The notes beneath the pieces were generated by a model. It had not been told where the DNA came from, made no database searches, and saw nothing but the letters and a program-made list of their open reading frames with translations. From the NCBI GenBank assembly GCA_032718475.1, contig JAUCBJ010002943.1, positions 1 through 36,471 of the forward strand: a stretch of 36,471 nucleotides of DNA. Direction: 5' to 3'. Of the stretch, positions 10,145-19,748 are shown piece after piece. The stretch's first letter is position 1. Every line of letters begins with the position of its first letter. This DNA is from Nemertoderma westbladi (lineage: Eukaryota; Xenacoelomorpha; Nemertodermatida; Nemertodermatidae). A program made the position numbers and the translations under genes.

Positions 10145-10486
10145 TATCATTATCTGATTATTGGGATTGGATTACGTTATTTGAACTTAAAGACCACTAA
10201 CAAACAATCTACGTAATGGATTAACCATTGTACTACAGTATTTGTAGTAAAGTATTGCTGTTATGCTTTGTTGCTGTTATATTTCTGCAAGCCAAAACCA
10301 ATTGTCTTTGTGAACTACTGTACTAGCTACTGTACTACCACTGTAGGAGGGAATTCCTTGAAGTTTACCGCGTCTTCAATGTCCGAACCTCAATAGTCAA
10401 TAATACAGCCAGGACCGAAGGAGGCTATGCAAACCTTTAACAAATTTGTACAAAATAATTACCAAATCAAATTGATATTAAGACAT

Positions 10487-10720
10487 ATAGATAGATAGAT
10501 AGATTTATTTATACATTATTTAAAAACAATAACAAATACACCAAACAATGTACCGGTATAAAGGTATTGTCCAACATAACATATAGGATTACCCCTAAAG
10601 CTTTGCAGCTTATTTCCAAGGGGGTCCTTTATGTTACTTGGTTACAAATACAATATTACACTACGCTAACCTAAAACCAATATAAAACGTAATTACACTA
10701 TGTACATGTACAACTTTACG
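10487..10720 (-). mobile_element. LINE 3' end with (ATCT)n tail, copy A
   Basis: On the minus strand the sequence ends in AATAAATCTATCTATCTATC, preceded by an untranslated segment with GGACCCCCTTGGAAATAAGC and CTTTAGGGGTAATCC. A tail of short ATCT repeats after such a segment is typical of CR1/L2-like LINE 3' ends. No coding part remains. The same remnant is in copy B at about 15495-15725. Confidence 0.5.
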
Positions 10721-10763
10721 GAGAGCGTGACAATGCCCGACTCAACGATAAAGATATAATATA

Positions 10764-13275
10764 ATTACTTGGTGGTCCATTTGATATAACTTAGTCATAC
10801 GAAGTTAAGGTTCCAGAATACTACCAGTATGGCATACAACTGGTAACAAACAGGGGTACAATGGTACTAAATATAATTACTTGGTGGTCCATTTGATATA
10901 ACTTAGTCATACGAAGTTAAGGATCCAGAAAACTACCAGTATGGCATACAACTGGTAACAAACAGGGGTACAATGGTACTAAATATAATTACTTGGTGGT
11001 CCATTTGATATAACTTACTCATACGAAGTTAAGGTTCCAGAATACTACCATCGCGGCATATAACTGGTAACAAACAGGGGTACAATGGTAGTAAATATAA
11101 TTACTTGGTGGTCTATTTGATATAACTTAGTCATACGAAGTTAAGGTTCCAGAATACTACCAGTGTGGCATATAACTTACTCATACGAAGTTAAGGTTCC
11201 AGAATACTACCAGCGCGGCATACAACTGGTAACAAACGGGGATACAATGGTAGTAAATATAATTACTTGGTGGTCTATTTGATATAACTTAGTCATACGA
11301 AGTTAAGGTTCCAGAATACTACCAGTGTGGCATATAACTTACTCATACGAAGTTAAGGTTCCAGAATACTACCAGTATGGCATATAACTTACTCATACGA
11401 AGTTAAGGTTCCAGAATACTACCAGCGCGGCATACAACTGGTAACAAACAGGGGTACAATGGTAGTAAATATAATTACTTGGTGGTCCATTTGATATAAC
11501 TTAGTCATACGAAGTTAAGGTTCCAGAATACTACCAGTATGGCATACAACTGGTAACAAACGGGGATACAAGTGTAGTAAATATAATTACTTGGTGGCCT
11601 ATTTGATATAACTTAGTCATACGAAGTTAAGGTTCCAGAATACTACCAGCGCGGCATACAACTGGTAACAAACGGGGATACAAGTGTAGTAAATATAATT
11701 ACTTTGTGGTCTATTTGATATAACTTAGATATACGAAGTTAAGGTTCCAGAATACTACCAGTGTGGCATATAACTGGTAACAAACGGGGATACAATGGTA
11801 GTAAATATAATTATTAATTGGTGGTCTATTTGATATAACTTAGTCATACGAAATTAAGGTTCCAGAATACTACCAGCGCGGCATATAACTTACTCATACG
11901 AAGTTAAGGTTCCAGAATACCCAGTGTGGCATATAACTGGTAACAAACGGGGATACAATGGTAGTAAATATAATTATTAATTGGTGGTCTATTTGATATA
12001 ACTTAGTCATACGAAGTTAAGGTTCCAGAATACTACCAGCGAGGCATATAACTGGTAACAAATGGGGATACAATGGTAGTAAATATAATTATCAATTGGT
12101 GGTCTATTTGATATAACTTAGTCATACGAAGTTAAGGTTCCAGAATACTACCAGCGAGGCATATAACTGGTAACAAACGGGGATACAATGGTAGTAAATA
12201 TAATTATTAATTGGTGGTCTATTTGATATAACTTAGTCATACGAAGTTAAGGTTCCAGAATACTACCAGCGCGGCATATAACTTACTCATACGAAGTTAA
12301 GGTTCCAGAATACCCAGTGTGGCATATAACTGGTAACAAACAGGGATACAATGGTAGTAAATATAATTATTAATTGGTGGTCTATTTGATATAACTTAGT
12401 CATACGAAGTTAAGGTTCCAGAATACTACCAGCGAGGCATATAACTGGTAACAAACGGGGATACAATGGTAGTAAATATAATTATTAATTGGTGGTCTAT
12501 TTGATATAACTTAGTCATACGAAGTTAAGGTTCCAGAATAATACCAGCGCGGCATATAACTTAGTCATACGAAGTTAAGGTTCCAGAATACTACCAGCGC
12601 GGCATATAACTCACTCATACGAAGTTAAGGTTCCAGAATACTACCAGCGCGGCATATAACTGGTAACAAACAGGGGTACAATGGTAGTAAATATAATTAC
12701 TTGGTGGTCTATTTGATATAACTTAGTCATACGAAGTTAAGGTTCCAGAATACTACCAGCGCGGCATATAACTGGTAACAAACGGGGGTACAATGGTAGT
12801 AAATATAATTACTTGGTGGTCTATTTGATATAACTTAGTCATACGAAGTTAAGGTTCCAGAATACTACCAGCGCGGCATATAACTTACTCATACGAAGTT
12901 AAGGTTCCAGAATATTACCAGTGTGGCATATAACTGGTAACAAACGGGGATACAAGTGTAGTAAATACAGTATAATTACGTGGGGTCTATTTGATATAAC
13001 TTAGTCATACGAAGTTAAGGTTCCAGAATACTACCAGTGTGGCATATAACTTACTCATACGAAGTTAAGGTTCCAGAATACTACCAGCGCGGCATATAAC
13101 TGGTAACAAACGGGGGTACAATGGTAGTAATTATAATTACTTGGTGGTCTATTTGATATAACTTAGTCATACGAAGTTAAGGTTCCAGAATACTACCAGC
13201 GCGGCATATAACTGGTAACAAACAGGGGTACAATGGTAGTAAATTTAATTACTTGGTGGTCTATTTGATTTAACT
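10764..13275. repeat. Nested satellite: 112-bp unit with insertable 50-bp module
   Basis: Using GGTGGTC(C/T)ATTTGATATA as a marker, units start at 10771, 10883, 10995, 11107, 11269, 11481, 11593, 11705, 11820, 11983, 12099, 12213, 12375, 12491, 12703, 12815, 12981, 13143 and 13255. Spacings fall in three classes: about 112-116, 162-166 and 212. The steps are one or two extra copies of a 50-bp module (ATAACTTAGTCATACGAAGT and onward to GCGGCAT) present once in every unit. Between 11810 and 12500 units carry a four-base variant (TTATTAATTGG). About 27 modules are present. I see no ORF. Confidence 0.9.
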
Positions 13276-13284
13276 TACTCAGAC

Positions 13285-13605
13285 TCTACTAAAGCCTACC
13301 TCTGTAACATGCTCCTTTCCCCCAATTGGTAACAACACTGTTTATTGTTTTGGTTATAAAAGACTATCTATGTAACCTGATCCTTTCCCCCGATTGGTAA
13401 CAACATTGTTTATTGTTTTGGTTATAAAAGACTACCTCTGAAACCTGCTCCTTTCCCCAATTGGTAACAACACTGTTTATTGTTTTGGTTATATAAGGCT
13501 ACTGTACCTCTAAACCTGCTCATATCCTCCAATTGGTAACAACATTGTTTATTGTTTTGGTTATAAAAGCCTACCTCTTGTAACCTGCTCCTTTCCCCCA
13601 GCACT
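13285..13605 (+). repeat. 69-bp tandem units with CCAAT- and TATA-like boxes
   Basis: Four to five units each contain CCAATTGG (or CGATTGG) and, about 30 bases on, TATAAAAG. The TATA-like words are at 13355, 13423, 13490 (TATATAAG) and 13562. Copy A has a single unit with TATAAAAG at 8837. The spacing and words resemble core promoter elements, but no downstream gene is visible, so promoter activity is only a possibility. Confidence 0.75.
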
Positions 13606-13959
13606 GTTGACTGTTTAGTTGAAACTGCTATGTTGTATGTATTTAATTAAAATCATTTTCGTAGAGGGAAGTTAATTTGGGATTACTCTCTATCAGATGT
13701 AAGCAAAGCTGTTCTGTTCAGGGGTGGGTCATGGGACCCAAATATATTACATTATGCATGGCAAACATTAATAACATAATTCAGTCAACCTGAAGGGTAT
13801 TTGCTTTAGTTAACTCTACTGTGTGGTGCGAAAAACGAATTTATAATGTTACCCATACTTCAGGTGAATGAATTTTTAGATATTTTGTACTGAAGGCAAC
13901 GATTTCTGATATAATTAAAATACAAGACAGAGGCTTGTTTCGATACAGTATATGTAGTT

Positions 13960-14270
13960 GCTCCCTTCGAGCAGCATGTGAGTTAGTTAATCAAATAATA
14001 GACACAACGTTTGACTTTGTCCCTTCGTGCAGCACGTGAGTTTGGCTTTGATCCTTCGATATATGTATTTGCGCCCTTCGAGCAGCACGTGAGTTACATC
14101 AAATAATAGACACATTGTTTGACTTTGTCCCTTCGAGCAGCACGTGAGTTTTGATTTGACCCTTCTATATGTAATGTTGCGCCCTTCGAGCAGCACGTGA
14201 GTTACATCAAATAATAGACATACTGTTTGACTTTGTCCTTTCGAGCAGCACGTGAGTTTGGCTCTGACCC
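13960..14270. repeat. Tandem block with recurring CACGTG, copy B
   Basis: About seven GCAGCACGTGAGTT-type units against about five in copy A, with an added segment around 14125-14215. The first unit has CATGTG. Confidence 0.75.
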
Positions 14271-14288
14271 TTCCAACAGCGTGTGTCA

Positions 14289-14492
14289 ATCGAGCCGAAT
14301 CATACCGATCGAGCCGAATAAAACCAATCGAGGCGATCAAGCCGAGTCGAGCCGAACGGAGCCGAGTTGAGCCAGACTGAGCCGAGTCGACCCCAATCAA
14401 GCCTAGTCGAGCCCAATTGAGCCGGACCGAGCCAAGTCGAGCCCAATCGAGCCGGACTGAGCCAAGTTGAGCCAAATCGTGCCGAGTCAAGC
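14289..14492. repeat. 10-bp GAGCC(G/A)AxTC minisatellite
   Basis: Roughly twenty degenerate decamers (GAGCCGAATC, GAGCCGAGTC, GAGCCCAATC, GAGCCAAGTC). The matching place in copy A (about 9445-9482) has only about three. The minus-strand frame therefore encodes a Leu-Gly-Ser-x-Arg-Leu repeat that I do not regard as a protein. Confidence 0.85.
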
Positions 14493-14950
14493 CCATGAGG
14501 ATATTCATAGGAATATGAAGGAATAAAGGGAATGAGGAAAAAGAACAAAAGAAAGAAAATGTCGGAGATGACAAAGGAAAGATTGAAAAACCGAATTCTA
14601 AGAGACAAAAAATAATTAAAAAAAGAAAATCTGTGAAGAAGAGGAGAAATCTAGTTTCGATGTCGCGGCTGGAGAAAGAAATAGAGAGAAACAAACTAGA
14701 TACTGAATTAAAAAGGCACTTCAACCAAAAAGAAAAAATGGCTTAATTTAGACTTTTGTGTTACTGTTTCGAATTGTTAATAACTAACGAGGCTAAATTA
14801 ATGAACAACAATTCATAAATAAACATTGGGGGGTGTATTTATGATTTTCTTTTTACCAAAGATAAGTAAAATGACGGCTCAAATATTTCAATGAAATTGT
14901 TAAATACAGAATTTCACGTTAGGGGGCGTTTATAAAGTATGTCACACAAT

Positions 14951-14977
14951 GGGGGGGGGGGGGGGGGGGGGGGGGGG
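14951..14977. repeat. Poly-G tract, 27 bases
   Basis: The longest homopolymer in the window. It replaces the hairpin left arm seen in copy A at 9949-9960. Confidence 0.9.
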
Positions 14978-15135
14978 TCGAGCTAGCGTGACATTTTGTG
15001 ACACGTAGGGGAGGGGTGTGTTGAATTTGGTGACGATAGTCACGGCGATGTTCTATACTTTAATGTTAGTTTGCCCCAAGATAAAATTCCTTTAAATCTT
15101 TCCAAGTGAGGGCTCCATGGAGGATGTAGGCGGGA

Positions 15136-15154
15136 GGGGGGGGGGGGGGGGGGG
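15136..15154. repeat. Poly-G tract, 19 bases
   Basis: Counterpart of 10126-10144, same length. Confidence 0.9.
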
Positions 15155-15494
15155 TATCATTATCTGATTATTGGGATTGGATTACGTTATTTGAACTTAA
15201 CGACCACTAACAAACAATCTACGTAATGGATTAACCACTGTACTACAGTATTTGTAGTAAAGTATTGCTGTTATGCTTTGTTGCTGTTATATTTCTCTGC
15301 AAGCCAAAACCAATTGTCTTTGTGAACTACTGTACTAGCTACTGTACTACCACTGTAGGAGGGAATTCCTTGAAGTTTACCGCGTCTTCAATGTCCGAAC
15401 CTCAATAGTCAATAATACAGCCAGGACCGATGAGGCTATGCAAACCTTTAACAAATTTGTACAAAATAATTACCAAATCAAATTGATATTAAGA

Positions 15495-15725
15495 CATATA
15501 GATAGATAGATAGATTTATTTATACATTATTTAAAAACAATAACAAATACACCAAACAATGTACCGGTATAAAGGTATTGTCCAACATAACATATAGGAT
15601 TACCCCTAAAGCTTTGCAGCTTATTTCCAAGGGGGTCCTTTATGTTATTTGGTTACAAATACAATATTACACTACGCTAAGCTAAAACAAGTATAAAACG
15701 TAATTACACTATGTACATGTACAAC
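15495..15725 (-). mobile_element. LINE 3' end with (ATCT)n tail, copy B
   Basis: Nearly identical to 10487-10720, carried along in the large duplication. It has the same tail and the same GGACCCCCTTGGAAATAAGC segment on the minus strand. Confidence 0.5.
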
Positions 15726-16038
15726 TTTACGGAGAGCGTGGCAATGCCCGACTCAACGATAAAGATATAATATACAGAACAATTTATTATAAAACATAAT
15801 TACAGTATAAATGGTAAAAAATTAATAAACTAATAACTTACTGTAGGACTATTGTACTGTACCTATTTTTAAATTGCACACGGAGGTGAGATAACGGGTT
15901 TTCTTGTACGCTGATTACGAATATGACACTAAAAAATATCCAACAAAATTCGATTTTTGTGTCTGCCTATGGATAATATATAATGCGTTATTCTAGAACA
16001 CATACGATTACTTATAACAAATTTATCTTGTCGGAGTA

Positions 16039-16060
16039 TTTGCCTCCTGTAGGAGGCAAA
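16039..16060. other. Perfect 10-bp inverted repeat, 2-nt loop
   Basis: TTTGCCTCCT at 16039-16048 and AGGAGGCAAA at 16051-16060. Confidence 0.85.
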
Positions 16061-16189
16061 ATAAATACTGGTTTTCAAAGCTATAAACTCGCACTTTCAG
16101 GCATTTTTATTATTTATGCAGAGGGACGGGAGACGTATCCCCAACATATTGCTAAAATGTCACTAGTCCCATTTTCTGGTGGGTAATGA

Positions 16190-16266
16190 AGTGGAATTGA
16201 ATCCGCCCCCATGCTATCTTCCCGGTGAGAAGATAGCATCAACCTTAAGTGCGCTTCAATTCCGCT
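16190..16266. other. Compound hairpin (12-bp outer, 11-bp inner stem)
   Basis: The inner arms ATGCTATCTTC (16211-16221) and its complement (16229-16239) are perfect. The outer arms AGTGGAATTGAA (16190-16201) and TTCAATTCCGCT (16255-16266) pair with one G-T. Two nested stems of this kind are unlikely by chance. Confidence 0.8.
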
Positions 16267-16361
16267 GGAACCCAATCTACTATCGGGTGTGGGGTGGAGT
16301 TCTTTTCTCGGGGTCGGCTTTCCAGGCCGCCCTCCCCCCTGGGTATGATATTACTACCCCT

Positions 16362-16395
16362 CCTTGGTGCAATCGCGAGCTATGTTGCACCAAGG
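16362..16395. other. Perfect 11-bp hairpin
   Basis: CCTTGGTGCAA at 16362-16372 and its exact complement at 16385-16395, loop 12 bases. A short GTCTC/GAGAC pair follows at 16404-16416. Confidence 0.85.
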
Positions 16396-16547
16396 TATCT
16401 GATGTCTCTATTTGAGACAATTGTGGACTCTCTTCACACAATTTTCTAGATCCTCTCTTTCTCGCGGACCTCGTTGTCCCTTACTCTCTCTCTTACTAAT
16501 CGCTCCCCAGTCCCCACACCGGAATTGCACTTTTCTCACCTCCTCAC

Positions 16548-16889
16548 ATGTCAACACCCGACATAACAACCCCAACTAGGCGTCGGGAACAAGCTTATCA
16601 AACTGATCTATCAAACTGTGAGGAGGAATCCGAAGAAAGTGAAAACTCATATCATATCTCGGATAGCCAGAAACACAGTGACCAACAGCGTAAAGGCTTG
16701 AAACAACTAAAACCGATAATTAAATCAACAACTTATAACGCTGGTTGCTTATTATGTAGTAAAGAGTCCCATAGGCTCCCGCACTGTCCAGACTTTATTC
16801 GAAAGTCTTTGGAGAAACGGAGAGAAACTGTAACCTCTTTAAGTGTACGTTTCAGATATGGCAAATCGAATGGTGACATTAGAATTTAA
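16548..16889 (+). pseudogene. BEL/Pao-like gag fragment with CCHC zinc knuckle
   Basis: A 113-codon frame from the ATG at 16548. The first part is polar and acidic (NCEEESEESENSYH), then basic. Residues about 67-80 read CLLCSKESHRLPHC, a C-x2-C-x4-H-x4-C zinc knuckle, followed by PDFIRKSLEKRRETV. In BEL/Pao gag-pol proteins a knuckle followed by Cys-x-x-Phe and a Ser-x3-Arg motif, then a second knuckle, is common. Here the frame ends before any second knuckle and no protease or RT follows, so this is a fragment. Nucleic-acid binding is the expected family role. It could also be an exon of a domesticated gene: GTACGT near the point of divergence could be a donor. Confidence 0.5.
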
Positions 16890-17256
16890 TTCATACAATT
16901 ACTGACAATTTACTTGACATACATTCAATGACATACAATTTATTTTGCATATTGAGAGTTATATTGTTTTGTGGTTGAATAAGGAGCCAGATTAGGATAA
17001 GGTTGATGATGTTGTTACTGTGAATAGGTCAACAATGACAACTTTAACCATATATTGGAGGTCTTTATAGGATGCCATTACTCTGGCGATTGTTCACTGA
17101 AGTATTTATATATCATGATGTAGAAACTGACAAAGGAAAATAATATTTCAATTTTTGAATATATTTTTTTTACCATTTCATCCCTCAAGCTTACTTATTG
17201 ACCTCTCACACTTGTCAACCAGTATTCTATTTACTCTGCCATAAATTTGTTAATTT
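16890..17256. other. No gene recognised; 3' flank of the receptor gene
   Basis: AT-rich, with repeats of GACATACA near 16915-16935. It should include the 3' UTR of the minus-strand receptor gene, but I see no canonical AATAAA on that strand close to the stop. Confidence 0.4.
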
Positions 17257-18537
17257 CTATTTGCCTATCTTGATAGGTTTACACCTAAATATATTAGTAT
17301 TCACAGCTTCACGGAAGCTTACAACTATAGCGTACATAAGATAAAAGTTAAGAGAATAAACAATAAACACCATGTCTTGAACATAGGATGTTCTGTTCAA
17401 GAACCGCTCATACTTTATGAAGTAAGTAATGTCTGCTGTGCTGGACATTGTTGTTAAATTACTGTGCAAATGGTACAAGTTAAAAGCTTCTATAACAAAT
17501 ACTATAAAAGAAACTATGTGAATAAGAGATAAAGTACCAGTTATCATAAGAAGTTTTATTGCATTCCACATCTTTAACATTGATGGTGATTGACGGTTTA
17601 ACCTAGCCACATTGTAAAACTTTGTTATCATTAGAACATCTATAATAAGTACAGCTATAAGTTGGGTGAGTAAAATATATGGAACAACATATCCCATAAT
17701 ATGATGAGCTGTGTTTATGTGCTCATTATTGGTTGTCCAATAATTATCAATTGCCCAATATTCAGTAACACCATCAACCATATGAATTTCACCTTTAAAA
17801 GCAATCATTTCTTGCCAATAGAGAGCAGCGCAGTAAACAACCACAATGATTAAAACTATATAAACCATTTTGGGATTTTTCGCTTTGGTATTTTTATACC
17901 ATAATGGAAAATACAAGGCAGCAATCCGTTCTAGACCCATAATTAAAGATAACAGTTGTGCAACAAAGGGAAATACCCAAGCGAGCAAGGGCCAACATAA
18001 TTGAAAAATCCAGTGCAACACATTAGAAGATTTGTAAACTAGATAAGAAACTCCATCGATTATTTCATAATCTGGGGTAGTTTTCACCCACCATGAGAGA
18101 GTTTCCCCACGTAGCAGTAACCTCCCAATACAACATAATGACTCCAGAATGGCATCAAGAATTAACATTTTGTAAAACAACGTGTTAAACGTCTTCTCAA
18201 GTAGAACTGTTGCTATGGTAATGGCATGACCGATTACACCAACTGCGACGAAGGTACAAATATATGGCGTGAGAATTCTTTCAAATACTTCATTAAATTC
18301 GTCGAATTGTTCTCCCTCGTTCAAGTATAGGTCATAATTGAAGTCTTTTAGTATCTTTTTGTAACGATCGTGGTATGCACTACGGGGAATATTGGCGATA
18401 TTATGAGGTTGAAGACCCATGTTGGTTTTATCAGTCATCTCACCAGCTGACGTCAAACATGTAAGAAAACCAATACACACTAGCAGTGATTGCGTTGTCA
18501 TTATGTCCAATGGGATGTTGAAGAATGTATTATTCAA
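17257..18537 (-). CDS. Rhodopsin-like seven-transmembrane receptor (GPCR), intronless
   Basis: The 426-residue protein starts with a likely signal peptide (hydrophobic 16-30, best from Met13), then a 55-residue polar N-terminus. Seven hydrophobic segments lie near 90-113, 119-142, 172-200, 224-241, 280-305, 328-351 and 385-405. After TM3, GLERIAALYFP (201-211) fits the E/DRY position. TM7 ends in NFYLMY (397-402) in place of NPxxY. The loop between TM6 and TM7 has two N-glycosylation sites, NLT (360) and NRT (381). Extracellular loop 2 (242-279) has no cysteine, so the usual TM3-ECL2 disulphide is missing. TM1 has GHAIT where GN is usual. The frame is unbroken over 1.28 kb in a region of broken elements, so it is probably under selection. 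The ligand is unknown; invertebrate peptide receptors are the nearest general resemblance. A plasma-membrane location is expected. Confidence 0.8.
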   Translation of the reverse strand: MNNTFFNIPLDIMTTQSLLVCIGFLTCLTSAGEMTDKTNMGLQPHNIANIPRSAYHDRYKKILKDFNYDLYLNEGEQFDEFNEVFERILTPYICTFVAVGVIGHAITIATVLLEKTFNTLFYKMLILDAILESLCCIGRLLLRGETLSWWVKTTPDYEIIDGVSYLVYKSSNVLHWIFQLCWPLLAWVFPFVAQLLSLIMGLERIAALYFPLWYKNTKAKNPKMVYIVLIIVVVYCAALYWQEMIAFKGEIHMVDGVTEYWAIDNYWTTNNEHINTAHHIMGYVVPYILLTQLIAVLIIDVLMITKFYNVARLNRQSPSMLKMWNAIKLLMITGTLSLIHIVSFIVFVIEAFNLYHLHSNLTTMSSTADITYFIKYERFLNRTSYVQDMVFIVYSLNFYLMYAIVVSFREAVNTNIFRCKPIKIGK

Positions 18538-18579
18538 AGACTAAATGAATTTATCTAGTTATCATTCAATTGAATTTTT

Positions 18580-18595
18580 ATCACTGTGCAGAAAG
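18580..18595 (-). promoter_or_regulatory. Possible 3' splice site in the receptor 5' UTR
   Basis: On the minus strand ACTTTCTGCACAG ends about 45 bases before the start codon at 18537. It resembles an acceptor, so a 5' UTR intron upstream of the single coding exon is possible. There is no independent support. Confidence 0.25.
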
Positions 18596-18742
18596 TATAA
18601 TTTATTAGATTACTATGACTAATAACTGGTTTCTAAGTACTTACGTTCAGTGGAGCCTTAAATTATAGCCAAAAGGAGTAGTGGTGACATTATGGGGCCC
18701 AAACAAGCTCTAGATTCAATCACTGGTCAGGACAGAATTGTT

Positions 18743-18792
18743 TGGTCCCAGTGGTGTAAGTGTCACAGTTTAGCTCTGCTCAGGTTCGATTC
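18743..18792 (+). mobile_element. tRNA-like head of a SINE or decayed tRNA
   Basis: TGGTCCCAGTGG at 18743-18754 fits the pol III A box (TRGYnnAnnnG), and GGTTCGATTC at 18783-18792 fits the B box, about 40 bases apart as in tRNA genes. The T stem is only partly paired and no acceptor stem can be drawn, so a tRNA-derived SINE or tRNA pseudogene is more likely than a working tRNA. Confidence 0.35.
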
Positions 18793-18799
18793 TTTGAGT

Positions 18800-19371
18800 T
18801 GTACAAGACTGTTTGGACACATTAATGTAAGAGAAATGACGACGGCTTAGCTCAACACAACCATACCTATAATAATCTCTACTGTAAGCCTCCATGCATG
18901 GTTGTATGAAAGTTTGAATCTAGAATATGAATTTGAATAAAATGATTACGTTATCTAAACATTATATCTCCTTTGGCTTAGTGAAGAACTCGTATGGCCT
19001 TATAAACAGGATCAGGAGGCCCTGCATTATATAAGGTGATTTATACCATTAATTTACTGCAGCGGGTGATTTCTTTGAATACAGATAAGTAACAAAATAT
19101 GTTGAATAATATATTATATGCCTTTTAACAACCATTAGTGTTCTTAATGGACAATAATACATTATACATTACAGAAGAAGCATCGGTTCACGGTTGATGG
19201 CCCATCACCTTTTTGATGGCCTACAGTGGATATAAGCTATACAGTATGTAATGCGTTTACAGTTAATGTGTGCTAGCACTAATGAAATAATTATTCATTG
19301 CATAAATAGGAAAGAAAGTCTAATGAATAAAACATATATATCAGAGATGAATAAACATTATCCAAACTCAA
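18800..19371. other. No gene recognised
   Basis: AT-rich. It may include the body of a SINE following the tRNA-like head, but I find no tail or target duplication. Confidence 0.4.
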
Positions 19372-19389
19372 CCCCCCCCCCCCCCCCCC
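19372..19389. repeat. Poly-C tract, 18 bases
   Basis: The only long C run on this strand; all others are G. The following AGTGCCGGATTAACC segment begins a new sequence context and may be the end of a transposon. Confidence 0.85.
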
Positions 19390-19748
19390 AGTGCCGGATT
19401 AACCTTAAGGCATATAAGGCACGTGCTTTAGGGCCAGCCGAAAATTCGGGCCATTTTTTCTCAGCCAGCGTGTCATTCCTGTAAAAAAATATTTTTATCT
19501 GAAAAGTCCAAATTTTTTCTCACTAAAATTTGTGGAAAACAGAGAAAGAAAGTGCATCTTTCACCTACTTTCTATCCCTAAACTTTTAAGTTATAGCCTA
19601 AAGTCAACTCTAAAATGGCAGGAGGTTTAGAGCTAGACAGCTGACGGCAAGACAGCTGGACAGAAAATGTTGAAATTTCAACTCGGTTGAAATAGAACTT
19701 CCCCACGACTGTACTGCTGTATATATGGTCTAGTTAATATCGATCGAT

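Larger units (their letters stand above)
8783..10763. repeat. Large direct repeat, copy A (about 2.0 kb)
   Basis: This segment is nearly identical to 13508-15774. It starts at CTCTAAAC and ends at AAAGATATAATATA. In order it contains one 69-bp promoter-like unit, a single-copy stretch, a CACGTG-bearing tandem block (about 9210-9430), a few GAGCCGAATC units, a purine-rich stretch, a hairpin beside poly-G, a second poly-G, and the 3' end of a LINE in reverse orientation. The right end runs directly into the satellite array. It has no TG...CA ends, so it does not look like an LTR. Confidence 0.9.
13508..15774. repeat. Large direct repeat, copy B (about 2.3 kb)
   Basis: Same content and order as 8783-10763. 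The extra length comes from more CACGTG units (13960-14270), an expanded GAGCC minisatellite (14289-14492) and longer poly-G. After 15774 the sequence is unrelated to the satellite that follows copy A. The minus-strand frame at 13987-14724 is open only because the repeats lack stops in that frame. Confidence 0.9.

Noticed and set aside
10771-13240. Resemblance of the satellite module to loxP (ATACGAAGTTA matches 11 of 13 bases of one arm)
   Set aside because: The other arm matches only at ATAACTT and the spacer is wrong: the dyad is six bases with nine between, not 13-8-13. There is no recombinase gene. Taken as coincidence.
10771-13275. CRISPR array
   Set aside because: The segments between repeats are themselves repeated, so there are no unique spacers, and the context is eukaryotic.
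13987-14724. 245-codon minus-strand ORF
   Set aside because: Its length comes from the GAGCC and CACGTG repeats and a purine-rich stretch without stops. The translation is Leu/Gly/Ser/Arg periodic and Phe/Ser-rich, and the shorter copy A breaks the frame.
8783-15774. LTR retrotransposon with 2-kb LTRs
   Set aside because: The repeats lack TG...CA ends, a primer-binding site and a polypurine tract, and the interior is only satellite and 69-bp units.
18743-18792. Functional tRNA gene
   Set aside because: A and B boxes are good, but no acceptor stem and only a weak T stem can be drawn.
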